DNA of 64,000 nt from Planctomycetota bacterium (lineage in GTDB: Bacteria > Planctomycetota > Phycisphaerae > Phycisphaerales > UBA1924). Positions 46,339 to 55,355 of the stretch are shown piece after piece. The translations under genes and the position numbers were made by a program. Location: positions 1-64,000 of the forward strand of contig CAUJHH010000034.1 in NCBI GenBank assembly GCA_963204725.1, in the 5' to 3' direction. How positions within the stretch are numbered: the first letter of the stretch is position 1; each line of letters opens with the position of its first letter. The notes below the pieces were generated by a model, which ran no database searches, was not told the DNA's origin, and saw only the letters and a program-made list of their open reading frames with translations.

Positions 46339-46518
46339 ATGTTGCGGAAGGGCACGCGCATCAAGCAGGTTGTTGCGGGGCTGATGCCTACGGAACACAT
46401 ATTGACCGATGTACCACCTGATAATGCCTACTGGGGAGTAATGGTGCATGACTATAAGATGCCCATAGGGCATAAGGATATCTTCGAGCGGAAGATGCAG
46501 GCAGATCGTCGTACTTGA
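46339..46518 (+). CDS. Possible small ORF (59 aa)
   Basis: ATG 46339 opens M-L-R-K-G-T-R-I-K-Q-V-V-A-G-L with later D-N-A-Y-W-G-V-M-V-H-D-Y and F-E-R-K-M. Composition is protein-like and lower in GC than the flanks, but there is no good Shine-Dalgarno sequence. It may equally be the tail of the decayed gene just upstream. No family recognised. Confidence 0.25.
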   Translation: MLRKGTRIKQVVAGLMPTEHILTDVPPDNAYWGVMVHDYKMPIGHKDIFERKMQADRRT

Positions 46519-46537
46519 TCGCGTCACCAAAGAGGAG

Positions 46538-47914
46538 ATGGTCGGCCTCATCGCGCTCGACGATGGAGAAGCGGTCGCCCCGGAAACGGTGTCGTTTGCG
46601 AGTCAAGCGGATGAGCGCCAGGAATCACCACCCGACTCGCAGAGGCTCGTGCATGCCTCGTTCGTCCGTGGCAGCGGCCAGCTGACCTGTGTGTTTCAAT
46701 ATCCGATTCCGGCAGGCATCCGAGTCCAGGTCATCGTCGACGACCGCAGAGTGCTGGCTACGGCCGCGTCGGGCGACCGGTGGATGGTCCGGATGGAGAC
46801 CATCGAGCAACGCTCACGGACGCGATTTGTGACAGCAGTTGTCGGCGAAGACGCTGGAACGGCCTACACGTGCTGGCTGGAGGATGTCGAATCCCTTGAG
46901 TCGCTACGCGCGAAAACAATCGATATCAGCGCGATTACGAGCCTGGCCGGCGGTTCGGGCGCTGTCGATCCCGGGCAGACGCTTCGCGGAATCTCCAAGC
47001 TCAGCCAATGGCTGCTGGGCCATAGGACGGTGGAGGAGAAGCGCCTGGTGTCGCCGGCCATTTCAGAGAGAATGGAACTGTCACGGCCTGTGGTGCCCGT
47101 AACACCCGAACAGATCTTTCGCTCGCTCGACGACATCCGAGAGAATCGGCGTCCGCTCGCCGCGGTGATGGGCGCAGCAGGGATTTCTTTGTCGGGGATC
47201 ATGCGCCTCGTGTTCGGCGGCCCGGACACGCAGGTGGAGTCGACCAGCGACGATATCGTGGGCGCCGAGCTGCGACACGGAGGCAGCACGACTGAGGAGT
47301 CAACGGGCGACGAAGACGAGGCGAAGAAACGTGAAGCAAAGGAAGGACCGCCAGCTGTGTCCGACTCGGATCGCTCGCGACTCATTCGGCAAGTGCAACG
47401 ATTCGTGGATTCGCTGGCCGAGCCGGACTTCGCGGGCCGGTGCACCGCTCGCCAACTCCAGCAAGCAATCGCCTTTCCTCTCGCGTGCTCGTTGCTGGCC
47501 GTCCGAGGCGATTGGGCGCAGAGCCAGTCCGACCGGGAGGCGTGGCGAAACATTGTCCGCCGCGTGTGCGAACTCCTCCTCGTTGCCACGCGCGGTCTCA
47601 AGAAGAGCGCAAGACTGCAAGGAACGCTCATTCAGCGAGTGTCAGATCGTTTCTCCCAGGACGGTCGCACCGACGAGTTCGACGGCATCTTCGGGGACGG
47701 CACCCTATGGGTCCTCCTGCTTGCCGTGACCACGGGCATCGCCGATTTCATCGAGCATCTGCGCCCCAAACTCACGCCCGGTTGCCCCGAGTTCCTCATG
47801 GCACTCGTCGCCGCCTTGAACGACCGCACGAGGGTCGCCGATCTCGATCGGTTCCAGGATTGGAGTAGTCAACCTTCCGTGCCGCTCGATGCGCCCTGGC
47901 CCGATGGCCGTTGA
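46538..47914 (+). CDS. Unknown 458-residue protein, first gene of the PfkB-AAA-RyR operon
   Basis: No known family is recognised. The first 130 residues look beta-rich (L-T-C-V-F-Q-Y-P-I, V-Q-V-I-V-D-D-R-R-V-L). The middle carries a short hydrophobic stretch (L-A-A-V-M-G-A-A-G-I-S-L-S-G-I-M-R-L-V-F), a Glu/Lys/Asp-rich linker at about 240-275, and a C-terminal all-helical half with several Trp and Leu. The ATG at 46538 directly follows GAGGAG with no spacer, so the true ribosome site or start is uncertain; no other in-frame start exists before a stop at 46466. 176 bases separate its stop from the GTG of the next gene. Position suggests an adaptor or effector of that system. Confidence 0.6.
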   Translation: MVGLIALDDGEAVAPETVSFASQADERQESPPDSQRLVHASFVRGSGQLTCVFQYPIPAGIRVQVIVDDRRVLATAASGDRWMVRMETIEQRSRTRFVTAVVGEDAGTAYTCWLEDVESLESLRAKTIDISAITSLAGGSGAVDPGQTLRGISKLSQWLLGHRTVEEKRLVSPAISERMELSRPVVPVTPEQIFRSLDDIRENRRPLAAVMGAAGISLSGIMRLVFGGPDTQVESTSDDIVGAELRHGGSTTEESTGDEDEAKKREAKEGPPAVSDSDRSRLIRQVQRFVDSLAEPDFAGRCTARQLQQAIAFPLACSLLAVRGDWAQSQSDREAWRNIVRRVCELLLVATRGLKKSARLQGTLIQRVSDRFSQDGRTDEFDGIFGDGTLWVLLLAVTTGIADFIEHLRPKLTPGCPEFLMALVAALNDRTRVADLDRFQDWSSQPSVPLDAPWPDGR

Positions 47915-48090
47915 TCCGGGGTCCTGCTACGTCTGCGGCGTAGTTGCTGGTGGCGCGGAACCAAGCGTGGCCTGTCGCAGAACGACTGGGAGCGAGAATC
48001 CGTATCATTCCTATCGGCATGCACTCGAAGGGTAACGCTCGTGGCGGTGTTGCCGGGGGCTTGGCGTTGTCAGCGAAGAGGGAGTTCCAT

Positions 48091-50877
48091 GTGACAGATG
48101 CGCACTCACCAACCCGCACCATCCTCGTCACCGGCGACATCGTCTGCGACTGCTTCACCTACCGCGCCGAGCCCGCGGCAGCCGGAAGCAACGCTGGTCG
48201 CGGTACCCGCATGCTCGAAACGCTCGGCGGAGCGAATCTGCCGTTCACCATTCTTCAGGCTATCGCGAGCCAGCGCCCGCAGGCACACGCCAAGGCGGCA
48301 TCCGACGCGGCAGCCGAGGCGGTGAAGGCGAAGAAGTCGGCCCAGGACGTGGCCGAGGCTTCGGAAGAGGCCTTGACCCGAGCGAAGGCCTCACGCCCTG
48401 AGTTCCAAGCATGCTTCGGGCACCATCTGACGCGGCTCAAGGCGCGCGACCTGCCCGAGGCGCTGTGGACCTTTGGCCTGTGTTCCCCCGTCCCGCCCAC
48501 TCGCGATAAATCTGACAAGCCCGACAAGAAGGTCTGGCGCATGACGGAGGCCCTCGGGTACGGCGCGGGCGGCAATGTCGCGATCGATCCGGAGTGGGAT
48601 GACCGCGATGCCCTGACCAAACCCCCGGCCGTCGCGCTTCTCGACGACGGCAACCTCGGCTTTCGTCGGGAGACCGCCAAGCACTCCTGGCCAACATGGC
48701 TCATGCAGCCCGCAGCAGGTGGCGAGGTTCCGTGGGTCGTTCTGAAGACGATACATCCGATCACCAGCAGCGCCCTGTGGCGAGCAGTCATGTCCAACCA
48801 AGTACAGGCACAACGCACCATCGTCATCGCTTCGCTTCAGGATCTGCGCAAGGGCGAGTTTCACGTCAGCGGCGGCATCTCGTGGGAACAGACGGCCGGT
48901 GATATTGTGAAAGAGTTGGCCTGCAATGCGCTGCTCCAACCCCTGCGCAAGGTCGCATATGTCATCATCACTCTGGGGACGGCCGGGGCATTCCTTGCCG
49001 ACCGAACCGGCTCGGAGCCGCGATATCGGCTGATCTTTGACCCGGCGAATCTCGAGGGAGACATCGAGCGCAAGACCGACGGCCAAGTGTTCGGCCGCCT
49101 GTCCTGCATGGCCGCGGCGATTGCGGCACATCTGATCGATGCTCCGACCGGCGCGGTTCAGGGCGGACCGGGGATGCCGCAAGCACCGGTTGGTCGAACG
49201 CTGGAAAGTGGCATCAAGGCCGGGATACGTGGCTTGCGCACGCTGCTTGAGCTCGGTCATGGCCCGATCGATTCGGACGGCCCGCCGGGGTTCTCCGCTC
49301 AGGAGATCGCCCGGGTCATCGATTCGACCGACGGTACCTTCGGTGCTGTTGATGTGCCTGCCGATCCCACCCCCGACTGGACAATTCTCCGCTGCTCGGG
49401 GTGCTATCAGTCCCCTGAGCCGCGGCCGATGACCGCCGCCGCGCTGACCGTGGCGCTGAGGGGGCTCGCGGCACTGCGGGGCGTGCCGTATCAGGAATTC
49501 GGCCAAGTGACGACGGTGGACCGCGGCGAGATCGAGGATCTGCGCGCGCTCAAGCGGCTCATCGGCGACTATGCGAGCAAGGGTTCGGGCAGCAAACCGC
49601 TCTCCGTAGCGGTGTTCGGGGCGCCCGGCTCGGGCAAGTCGTTCCTTGTCAAGCAGCTCGTCAAAGCATCGGGTCTAGCCAATATCGAGCCCGTGGAGTT
49701 CAATCTCTCGCAGTTTACGACTCCGGCAGAGCTGCGCGGCCCGTTGCACCAGGTGCGCGACCTGGTATTGAAGGGCAAGCTGCCCCTGGTCTTCTGGGAC
49801 GAGTTCGATTCACGGGAGTACGAGTGGCTGCAGCACTTCCTCATGCCCATGCAGGACGGAACGTTTCAGGAAGGACAGATCACCCACCCCATCGGCAAGT
49901 GCATCTTCGTCTTTGCGGGCGGGACGAGCAGGCAGTATCAGCACTTCGGCGACCGCGCCGCGCCGGAAGCTTTTGAGGCGAAGAAAGGCCCCGACTTCAT
50001 AAGCCGTCTGCACGGGTATCTGAACGTGATCGGGCCCAACCCTCGCGAGACATTCGATCGGGACGGGAAGACCTGGGTCCGGGACGATCGCGATACCTGC
50101 TGCCACCTCCGGCGTGCACTGCTACTGCGCGGACTGCTTGGCTTGGAGCGAGACCAAGTGTTGGGCATGGACCGGGGGTTGCTCCGAGCGTTCCTGGAGA
50201 TTTCGGGATACAAGCACGGCGCTCGCTCGATGCAGCAAATGCTGGAGATGACCAAACAAGGGAGCCGGGCGGGTGCACTGCGACGGTCCGACCTGCCGCC
50301 GCATGCACTGATGAGCCTCATGGTCGACCCCCAGGAGTTCTTCGCCATCATGACCAAAGACGACGCATTCAAGCGAGAAGCGGAGCACCTAGCGCCGCAC
50401 GTCCATGAGTTCTACCGCGAACTCGCCAAGAAGGAGCGTTGGAAGGTCAGGTACGACGTTGACTATGCCGACCTCCCGGACGACATCAAGGACGACAACG
50501 TCGCCGCCGCGATGCGGATCCCTGAAGTGCTCGCCCTCGTTCAGTTGCACGTGGTGCCAGTGAGTTCCGGCGTCCCCACCCTGAGCAAAGCGGAAGCAAG
50601 GGCGATTATCGACGGTCACATTGATCTGCTCGCTGAGGCCGAGCACGACGGCTGGATGGACCACAAGCTGCTCAACGGCTGGAAGCGGGGCTCACCGCGG
50701 GATGACGCCACGCGGATCCATGATGCGCTCGTGCCCTATGCCCAACTTGGGGAAGAGGACAAGGAGAAGGATCGGACTTCGGTCCGGCGGTGCCCGGAAA
50801 TCGTCGAGCGTGCGGGCCATGCGATATCGCGGGGGAGCGTGGGCGGTGGGGGAACCGGAAGCGCCATCAAGAAATAG
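48091..50877 (+). CDS. PfkB-like kinase fold - AAA ATPase - RyR domain fusion
   Basis: A 928-residue protein in three parts. Residues about 10-380 start T-I-L-V-T-G-D-I-V-C-D and include V-I-I-T-L-G-T-A-G-A and I-F-D-P-A-N, the backbone of ribokinase/PfkB folds; the catalytic G-A-G-D motif is not evident, so it may bind rather than phosphorylate. An AAA-type ATPase follows with Walker A G-A-P-G-S-G-K-S near 510-517 and Walker B P-L-V-F-W-D-E-F near 563-570. Residues about 830-910 are a RyR domain (A-E-A-E-H-D-G-W, L-L-N-G-W-K-R-G, D-K-E-K-D-R-T-S-V-R). The GTG at 48091 has GGGAG six bases upstream and starts right at the fold; earlier starts are rejected. RyR domains in bacteria are linked to nucleotide-signal conflict systems. 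Confidence 0.75.
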   Translation: MTDAHSPTRTILVTGDIVCDCFTYRAEPAAAGSNAGRGTRMLETLGGANLPFTILQAIASQRPQAHAKAASDAAAEAVKAKKSAQDVAEASEEALTRAKASRPEFQACFGHHLTRLKARDLPEALWTFGLCSPVPPTRDKSDKPDKKVWRMTEALGYGAGGNVAIDPEWDDRDALTKPPAVALLDDGNLGFRRETAKHSWPTWLMQPAAGGEVPWVVLKTIHPITSSALWRAVMSNQVQAQRTIVIASLQDLRKGEFHVSGGISWEQTAGDIVKELACNALLQPLRKVAYVIITLGTAGAFLADRTGSEPRYRLIFDPANLEGDIERKTDGQVFGRLSCMAAAIAAHLIDAPTGAVQGGPGMPQAPVGRTLESGIKAGIRGLRTLLELGHGPIDSDGPPGFSAQEIARVIDSTDGTFGAVDVPADPTPDWTILRCSGCYQSPEPRPMTAAALTVALRGLAALRGVPYQEFGQVTTVDRGEIEDLRALKRLIGDYASKGSGSKPLSVAVFGAPGSGKSFLVKQLVKASGLANIEPVEFNLSQFTTPAELRGPLHQVRDLVLKGKLPLVFWDEFDSREYEWLQHFLMPMQDGTFQEGQITHPIGKCIFVFAGGTSRQYQHFGDRAAPEAFEAKKGPDFISRLHGYLNVIGPNPRETFDRDGKTWVRDDRDTCCHLRRALLLRGLLGLERDQVLGMDRGLLRAFLEISGYKHGARSMQQMLEMTKQGSRAGALRRSDLPPHALMSLMVDPQEFFAIMTKDDAFKREAEHLAPHVHEFYRELAKKERWKVRYDVDYADLPDDIKDDNVAAAMRIPEVLALVQLHVVPVSSGVPTLSKAEARAIIDGHIDLLAEAEHDGWMDHKLLNGWKRGSPRDDATRIHDALVPYAQLGEEDKEKDRTSVRRCPEIVERAGHAISRGSVGGGGTGSAIKK

Positions 50878-50890
50878 TTTGGAGCGAATC

Positions 50891-53800
50891 GTGGACTGGC
50901 AAGTCGAATCATGCCTTAGATCAGCAGCGTTTGTCAGTTCGACAAGCGCCGACCTAGGCGATTGCCGGCGCATGGCTTCCTCCGTGCTCCTGCAAGCAGG
51001 TATTCTGCCAATCATTCAGGATCATTTCGGTCCCGACGGTCGCACGTTGGAAGGCATGCTGATTGACAAGGTTCTCTCTTGCGATGCGGTCATCTGCCTC
51101 GTCGCTCACGCCTTCGGCACGGCTCCATCGGAAGAAGTCGGGGACGGGCGTTCGTTCACTCAGCTGGAGTACGACTTAGCCGTCAGGTACGACAAACCGC
51201 TGTACATTTTTGTCGCCTCCGATGAGTTCGCGGCATCCCATCCTGTCAGTCAATCCAATGACCACCGTGATCGGCAAATGCGGCACAGGCAAGCGATCCT
51301 CCAGGGTGCCCACAAGTACGAGGTGTTCTCTTCGCCCGCGCAGCTAGAGCGACTGCTGCTCGCCCTCGTTCGCCCGCTGTCGGAGAACTCTCGACGACGC
51401 GCTTTTCAATACATCCATAGTCCGGCGCTACCGTCTTGCTTTGTAGGGCGCGTGGATGAACTGGCTCAACTCAACAAGTGTTTGGATGCACGCTCCCCAG
51501 CGGTGGTGACTCTCCTGGGTATGGGCGGCCAAGGCAAGACGACCCTGCTCGCGCACACGTTGCGGCAGCGAGAGGTGCTCCCATTCGCTGCAGGATTGTG
51601 GGTGTCGGCCGAGTTTGATGGGTACGGGTTCAGTGAGTTCTTGGATGCGGCGCTGATTACGTTCATGGGTGAAAGGTTCCGCAAACTCGATATGCCGCAC
51701 GTTGGAGCTCGAGTTCAGCGGCTGCTCAGGCTTATGCAAGCCCGGCCATTGCTGATCGTCATCGACGCGATTGAGCGGTGGCTGCGCGGTTGGGCGGGGC
51801 GAGCATCAATCGAGGGCTTCCATGACCTCTCCCTGCGCCAGGGCGTATCAGAAGAGCTCGATGGATTCCTTCGGCAGGCAAGTGGGCTGGACAACGGATC
51901 ACATCTCGTGCTTACAGGCCGGGTGCTCCCCAGTGCCCTGGACGCGGTTTCGTGCGCGATCGTTCCGGTTCTTCCGCCCAGCAGTTCCGAGACCGGTCTT
52001 CAGGGCCTGGGAGCTGAGGCAGCTGCACAACTCCTGGATTCGTTGGGAGTAAAGGCGCCTCCCGAGAAGCTGAGGGAAGTTGCGAGGTTGCTCGTGTGCC
52101 ATCCGCTCGCGATCACCGGATTCGCTCGAATCGCGCATCGTACCGGGCCTCACTGGGAGTCACTATTGGCCCGAACCGGGCGGGACCCAAGCGGCATGCT
52201 CGGAGCCGTGCTCGATCAGATGCGGCGCCATCTCCCCGACCGTGAGCGTTCCGAAGCGATTATGCGCATTGCAGCGGTGCTGCCCGAAGGTACGCCCATC
52301 GCCCTCTTGCACTGGTTGATGCGGCCGAGCACGCCGAGTGCCTCCGAGCCCGATTTGCTGCCCCACGTGCTTGCGCTTGCAGACTGGAACTTGCTGGTCT
52401 GGGATTCCCCGACCATCACCGTGCGGCTCCACGCACTCGTTGCCGAGTACTTTGCCAAGCTCGTTTCACCACAGGAGACGCAGTTCATTCACTCCCGGGC
52501 GGCTTCCTGGTTCGAGCAACAGGCCGCTGTCGCGTGTCAGCCGGATGATTGGTCGCGGAACGTGCTTTACGCGAGTCGGCACCTCGTCGCCGCCGGGGAC
52601 TCGCTCGCTGCGTTGCGCATGCTCCTGACGACGAGCCGCTTCGGGTGCACATTGGTCGACCGGATGATCACGTGTGGGCATCTGTGCGAGTGCGCTGAGG
52701 CAATTGAGCTCGTTCGGAGTTCAAGCCGCGGCCTGCAAGAGGTTGACTGCATCCTCGCTCGAGCGCGGGTGCACGCAGAACTGGAGATTTCGCATCAATC
52801 ACTGATAGACCTCGAGCGCGCGACCGAGATCATCTCGAAGGGCACAGAGCCGATGTTGGTCTCAACCCAGGTTGCGCTTGCGCAATGCTTCGCATACCGC
52901 GGCCTGATTCACATCGAATCGGGGAAGACCAGCAACGCCATCCCGCTACTAGACGTTGCAGCATCCCTGTTCCTGCACGTCGTGAATCACTCCCCCGAAG
53001 CGACCATCCACTACGCGAAGACCATCACCAACCGAGGTCTGGCCCGAAGCCACATAGGGCAATGGGACGAGGCGGAGTCCGACTACCGGGTTGCGACAGA
53101 GATTCTTCAACGCGTGGGGAATGAACACAATGGAGAAGCGACCGCAATCGCTCGCGACATCGAAACGAGGCACGCGGCACTTCTGCTCGAACGCGGAAGG
53201 GCCGAAGCTGCGGCCCGGGCCCTAGAGCCCATCGTGTGTCAATGTCCGGCGCGCGGCGCGCAGACGGTGCTCAACAAGCACGATCTTTCTTCCCGCGTCT
53301 ATTTGGCCGCCGCGTACACTGGCTGCGGCAACCCTATCGCCTGCTTAGAGGTCACTGAACCGCTCGTCGCTGCGCTTGAAGAACTGTCGATTACGGGAAA
53401 CCGTCGTTTCGACGGCATCCTTGCTCTGGCGTTGATCAACCAGGCGGAAGCGCTCTTGGACTTGGGGAGAGTGGTTGAGGCAGAGCGTGCGTCGGATCGC
53501 GCGGTCTCGTTGTACGATGACCTGATCGCGGGCGGTTCCTTTCAGTTTGGCGCACAGAGGGGTAACGCGCTATTCAGACGGGCTGAAGCTCGGGTCCGCG
53601 GTCAGAAGCCGGGCCCGGGGCGCTTGGACTACGCCCTTGCCATCGCGATCGCGAGAGCGTGGATCAGGGATTGGTCCGAAGAGTGCGATGTTGTCGTCGT
53701 TTTCTCAACCAACGCCATCCGAGCGACGCGATTCATACCCGAGGGGTTTAACGCGGAGGCGAGAGAGATGATTGAGGTCCTCAGAGAGTGCTGGGCGATC

Positions 53801-53926
53801 GTTACGGGTCGGCGAGCCATGGTCGCCGCCAGCGTCCATTGCCACGATATGATTCTTGCAAACCGCGGGCGGATCTCGGCTTTAGCCGAGCGTTTCGGTA
53901 CCATCTGGCAAGGAGAAGGACCCTAG
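50891..53926 (+). CDS. DUF4062 - STAND NTPase - TPR protein
   Basis: A 1011-residue signalling protein. Residues about 10-115 form a DUF4062 domain (A-F-V-S-S-T-S-A-D-L, C-D-A-V-I-C-L-V, S-F-T-Q-L-E-Y-D-L-A, K-P-L-Y-I-F-V). A STAND/NB-ARC-like NTPase follows with Walker A G-M-G-G-Q-G-K-T-T near 210 and L-L-I-V-I-D-A-I-E-R-W as Walker B. It has L-V-L-T-G-R as sensor, and then a winged-helix region. From about 590 to the end are helical repeats of TPR type. The GTG start at 50891 has GGAG six bases upstream and lies 13 bases beyond the RyR gene stop. The architecture is that of oligomerising threat sensors; DUF4062 is the probable effector or signalling part. Confidence 0.8.
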   Translation: MDWQVESCLRSAAFVSSTSADLGDCRRMASSVLLQAGILPIIQDHFGPDGRTLEGMLIDKVLSCDAVICLVAHAFGTAPSEEVGDGRSFTQLEYDLAVRYDKPLYIFVASDEFAASHPVSQSNDHRDRQMRHRQAILQGAHKYEVFSSPAQLERLLLALVRPLSENSRRRAFQYIHSPALPSCFVGRVDELAQLNKCLDARSPAVVTLLGMGGQGKTTLLAHTLRQREVLPFAAGLWVSAEFDGYGFSEFLDAALITFMGERFRKLDMPHVGARVQRLLRLMQARPLLIVIDAIERWLRGWAGRASIEGFHDLSLRQGVSEELDGFLRQASGLDNGSHLVLTGRVLPSALDAVSCAIVPVLPPSSSETGLQGLGAEAAAQLLDSLGVKAPPEKLREVARLLVCHPLAITGFARIAHRTGPHWESLLARTGRDPSGMLGAVLDQMRRHLPDRERSEAIMRIAAVLPEGTPIALLHWLMRPSTPSASEPDLLPHVLALADWNLLVWDSPTITVRLHALVAEYFAKLVSPQETQFIHSRAASWFEQQAAVACQPDDWSRNVLYASRHLVAAGDSLAALRMLLTTSRFGCTLVDRMITCGHLCECAEAIELVRSSSRGLQEVDCILARARVHAELEISHQSLIDLERATEIISKGTEPMLVSTQVALAQCFAYRGLIHIESGKTSNAIPLLDVAASLFLHVVNHSPEATIHYAKTITNRGLARSHIGQWDEAESDYRVATEILQRVGNEHNGEATAIARDIETRHAALLLERGRAEAAARALEPIVCQCPARGAQTVLNKHDLSSRVYLAAAYTGCGNPIACLEVTEPLVAALEELSITGNRRFDGILALALINQAEALLDLGRVVEAERASDRAVSLYDDLIAGGSFQFGAQRGNALFRRAEARVRGQKPGPGRLDYALAIAIARAWIRDWSEECDVVVVFSTNAIRATRFIPEGFNAEAREMIEVLRECWAIVTGRRAMVAASVHCHDMILANRGRISALAERFGTIWQGEGP

Positions 53927-53959
53927 CACGGCTTGTGCCTCAAGAGTTGGAGGCCCGAC

Positions 53960-54790
53960 ATGGCAATGACATCCGGTGGTGGCCGCGGATCCTCGTCCTA
54001 CTCGTATACGACCACGGTCAGTTACACGTTGGACGAGGCGCTCCAGGGCGCTGCCCAAGGATCGCTCGAGCCCTTGCAGGTGTATGCGCAGCTCCCCGTG
54101 CCTTTAAAGGCGATTGCTGACGAACTGGCGACTCGCGGCGGTGGGAAACCCTTCACGTCGGCGCCGTCTTCGGAACAACGCGCCGCAATGGGCGCGCTGC
54201 GAGAGCACATTCATCGCGCCAATGCGGGCCAGTCCCGGCGGCTCTCGCTGCTGGAGGCGATCCGGGAGGCGGCGAGCGGCACTGTGGACGGTGTGGCAGT
54301 CTTCCGGGCAAGCCCGCCGGAGCTGCAGGCAATTCTTGATGCGATTGCCAAGAATTCAGGAAGCAAAGGGTTCTGCGAAGCGACATCGGCCACACGCGCC
54401 ACCGCGCTGGCCACCCTCTTGGGGATGCTTAGCCAGCAAAACGGGGCCTCCACGAACGCCGATGATGCAGGTACAGCCCAACGTGCGGCGGGACCGGCAC
54501 CCCATGTCTTTCAGTCTGTTGCAGCACCGCCCCAGGCCCGCACTACAGCATCGCCCAACAACGCGCCGAGCATGAATTCGCAGGAGACTTCGTCCAACAT
54601 GAACCGCAACGCGGGGAAGCCGGAGCGTGGAACGGACTTTCAGGAACTCACAGGGACCACCGTACAGAGGGAAACTGTCGCGTCAGCACGCCGACTGAAG
54701 AATCAGTGTCGCGTTTGCGGTCGTCCGATCAGCCTGTTTATACGCCTATTCAGCGGAAGAACCCATTCGAGATGCCGGACGGCTTCTTAG
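53960..54790 (+). CDS. Unknown 276-residue protein with C-terminal Cys-rich knuckle
   Basis: It starts M-A-M-T-S-G-G-G-R-G with GGAGG seven bases upstream. The first 160 residues are predicted helical with two repeats of similar feel (L-D-E-A-L-Q-G-A-A-Q and L-L-E-A-I-R-E-A-A-S). A Ser/Asn/Pro-rich linker of about 70 residues comes next, and the last 35 residues hold C-R-V-C-G-R-P-I and H-S-R-C, a possible zinc knuckle. No family recognised. It is the last gene of the plus-strand operon, 33 bases behind the STAND gene, and converges on the TIR gene. Confidence 0.6.
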   Translation: MAMTSGGGRGSSSYSYTTTVSYTLDEALQGAAQGSLEPLQVYAQLPVPLKAIADELATRGGGKPFTSAPSSEQRAAMGALREHIHRANAGQSRRLSLLEAIREAASGTVDGVAVFRASPPELQAILDAIAKNSGSKGFCEATSATRATALATLLGMLSQQNGASTNADDAGTAQRAAGPAPHVFQSVAAPPQARTTASPNNAPSMNSQETSSNMNRNAGKPERGTDFQELTGTTVQRETVASARRLKNQCRVCGRPISLFIRLFSGRTHSRCRTAS

Positions 54791-54913
54791 GCTAGGGAGG
54801 CATGAGCATCCCGAAGACGCTTGCCAATCGGTCACGCTGAGCCGTTCGCGCGTCGCATGGCGGAGATCCTCCTCATGTGCTCCGCCACCACCGACCAACA
54901 GCGCCTGCATTAG

Positions 54914-55321
54914 TCACTGTGGGCGTCCAGCCGACGATACGCCGATCGCGCGGCCCACCTCCGTCGGGTTCATCTCTACGAACACCTTGTCCGCAGCCGC
55001 CACATCGGGCGGAAACGCAGTTCCTTCGACCCTCCCTCGCAAGAATCGCACCGGCTTGCCGAGTTGCCGCGCAATCTTGTGCTCGATGTCCACGCCCTTC
55101 GCGCTGTGCGTGTTCTTGCCACAGATCACCAGCACGACGTCCGACCTGGCGATGCGTTCGCGGGCCTCCGTCTGCCAGCGGCCGTCGGCGGAGTGCTTGA
55201 TGGATTCGTCGATCCATTGCTTCTCGAAGCCGAGCAGCTTGAGCTGCGACACGAGCCACTCCTTTCGGTCGTTGTCGTGCTCGTAGTCGAAGCTGATGAA
55301 TACGCGGCGGGGATTCGGCAT
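54914..55321 (-). CDS. TIR-like protein of ThsB/MTH538 type
   Basis: A 135-residue single-domain protein. R-V-F-I-S-F-D-Y-E-H-D-N-D and L-V-S-Q-L are the first strand and helix. S-D-V-V-L-V-I-C-G-K-N-T-H-S-A-K-G-V-D-I-E-H is the conserved block of MTH538/ThsB TIR-like domains, with the glutamate expected for NAD cleavage. Thoeris ThsB proteins make cyclic ADP-ribose-type signals. ATG 55321 has GAGAGG seven bases upstream; upstream in-frame Mets are weaker. The gene is last in a minus-strand operon, 34 bases behind the SLOG-SLATT gene. Confidence 0.8.
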   Translation of the reverse strand: MPNPRRVFISFDYEHDNDRKEWLVSQLKLLGFEKQWIDESIKHSADGRWQTEARERIARSDVVLVICGKNTHSAKGVDIEHKIARQLGKPVRFLRGRVEGTAFPPDVAAADKVFVEMNPTEVGRAIGVSSAGRPQ

Positions 55322-55355
55322 GGGTGTCCTCTCCATAAGGCTACGCGTCCGATCG

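Noticed and set aside
54873-55259. Second frame over the TIR gene
   Set aside because: Shifted reading of the same strand; the TIR frame at 54914-55321 has the conserved motifs and ribosome site.
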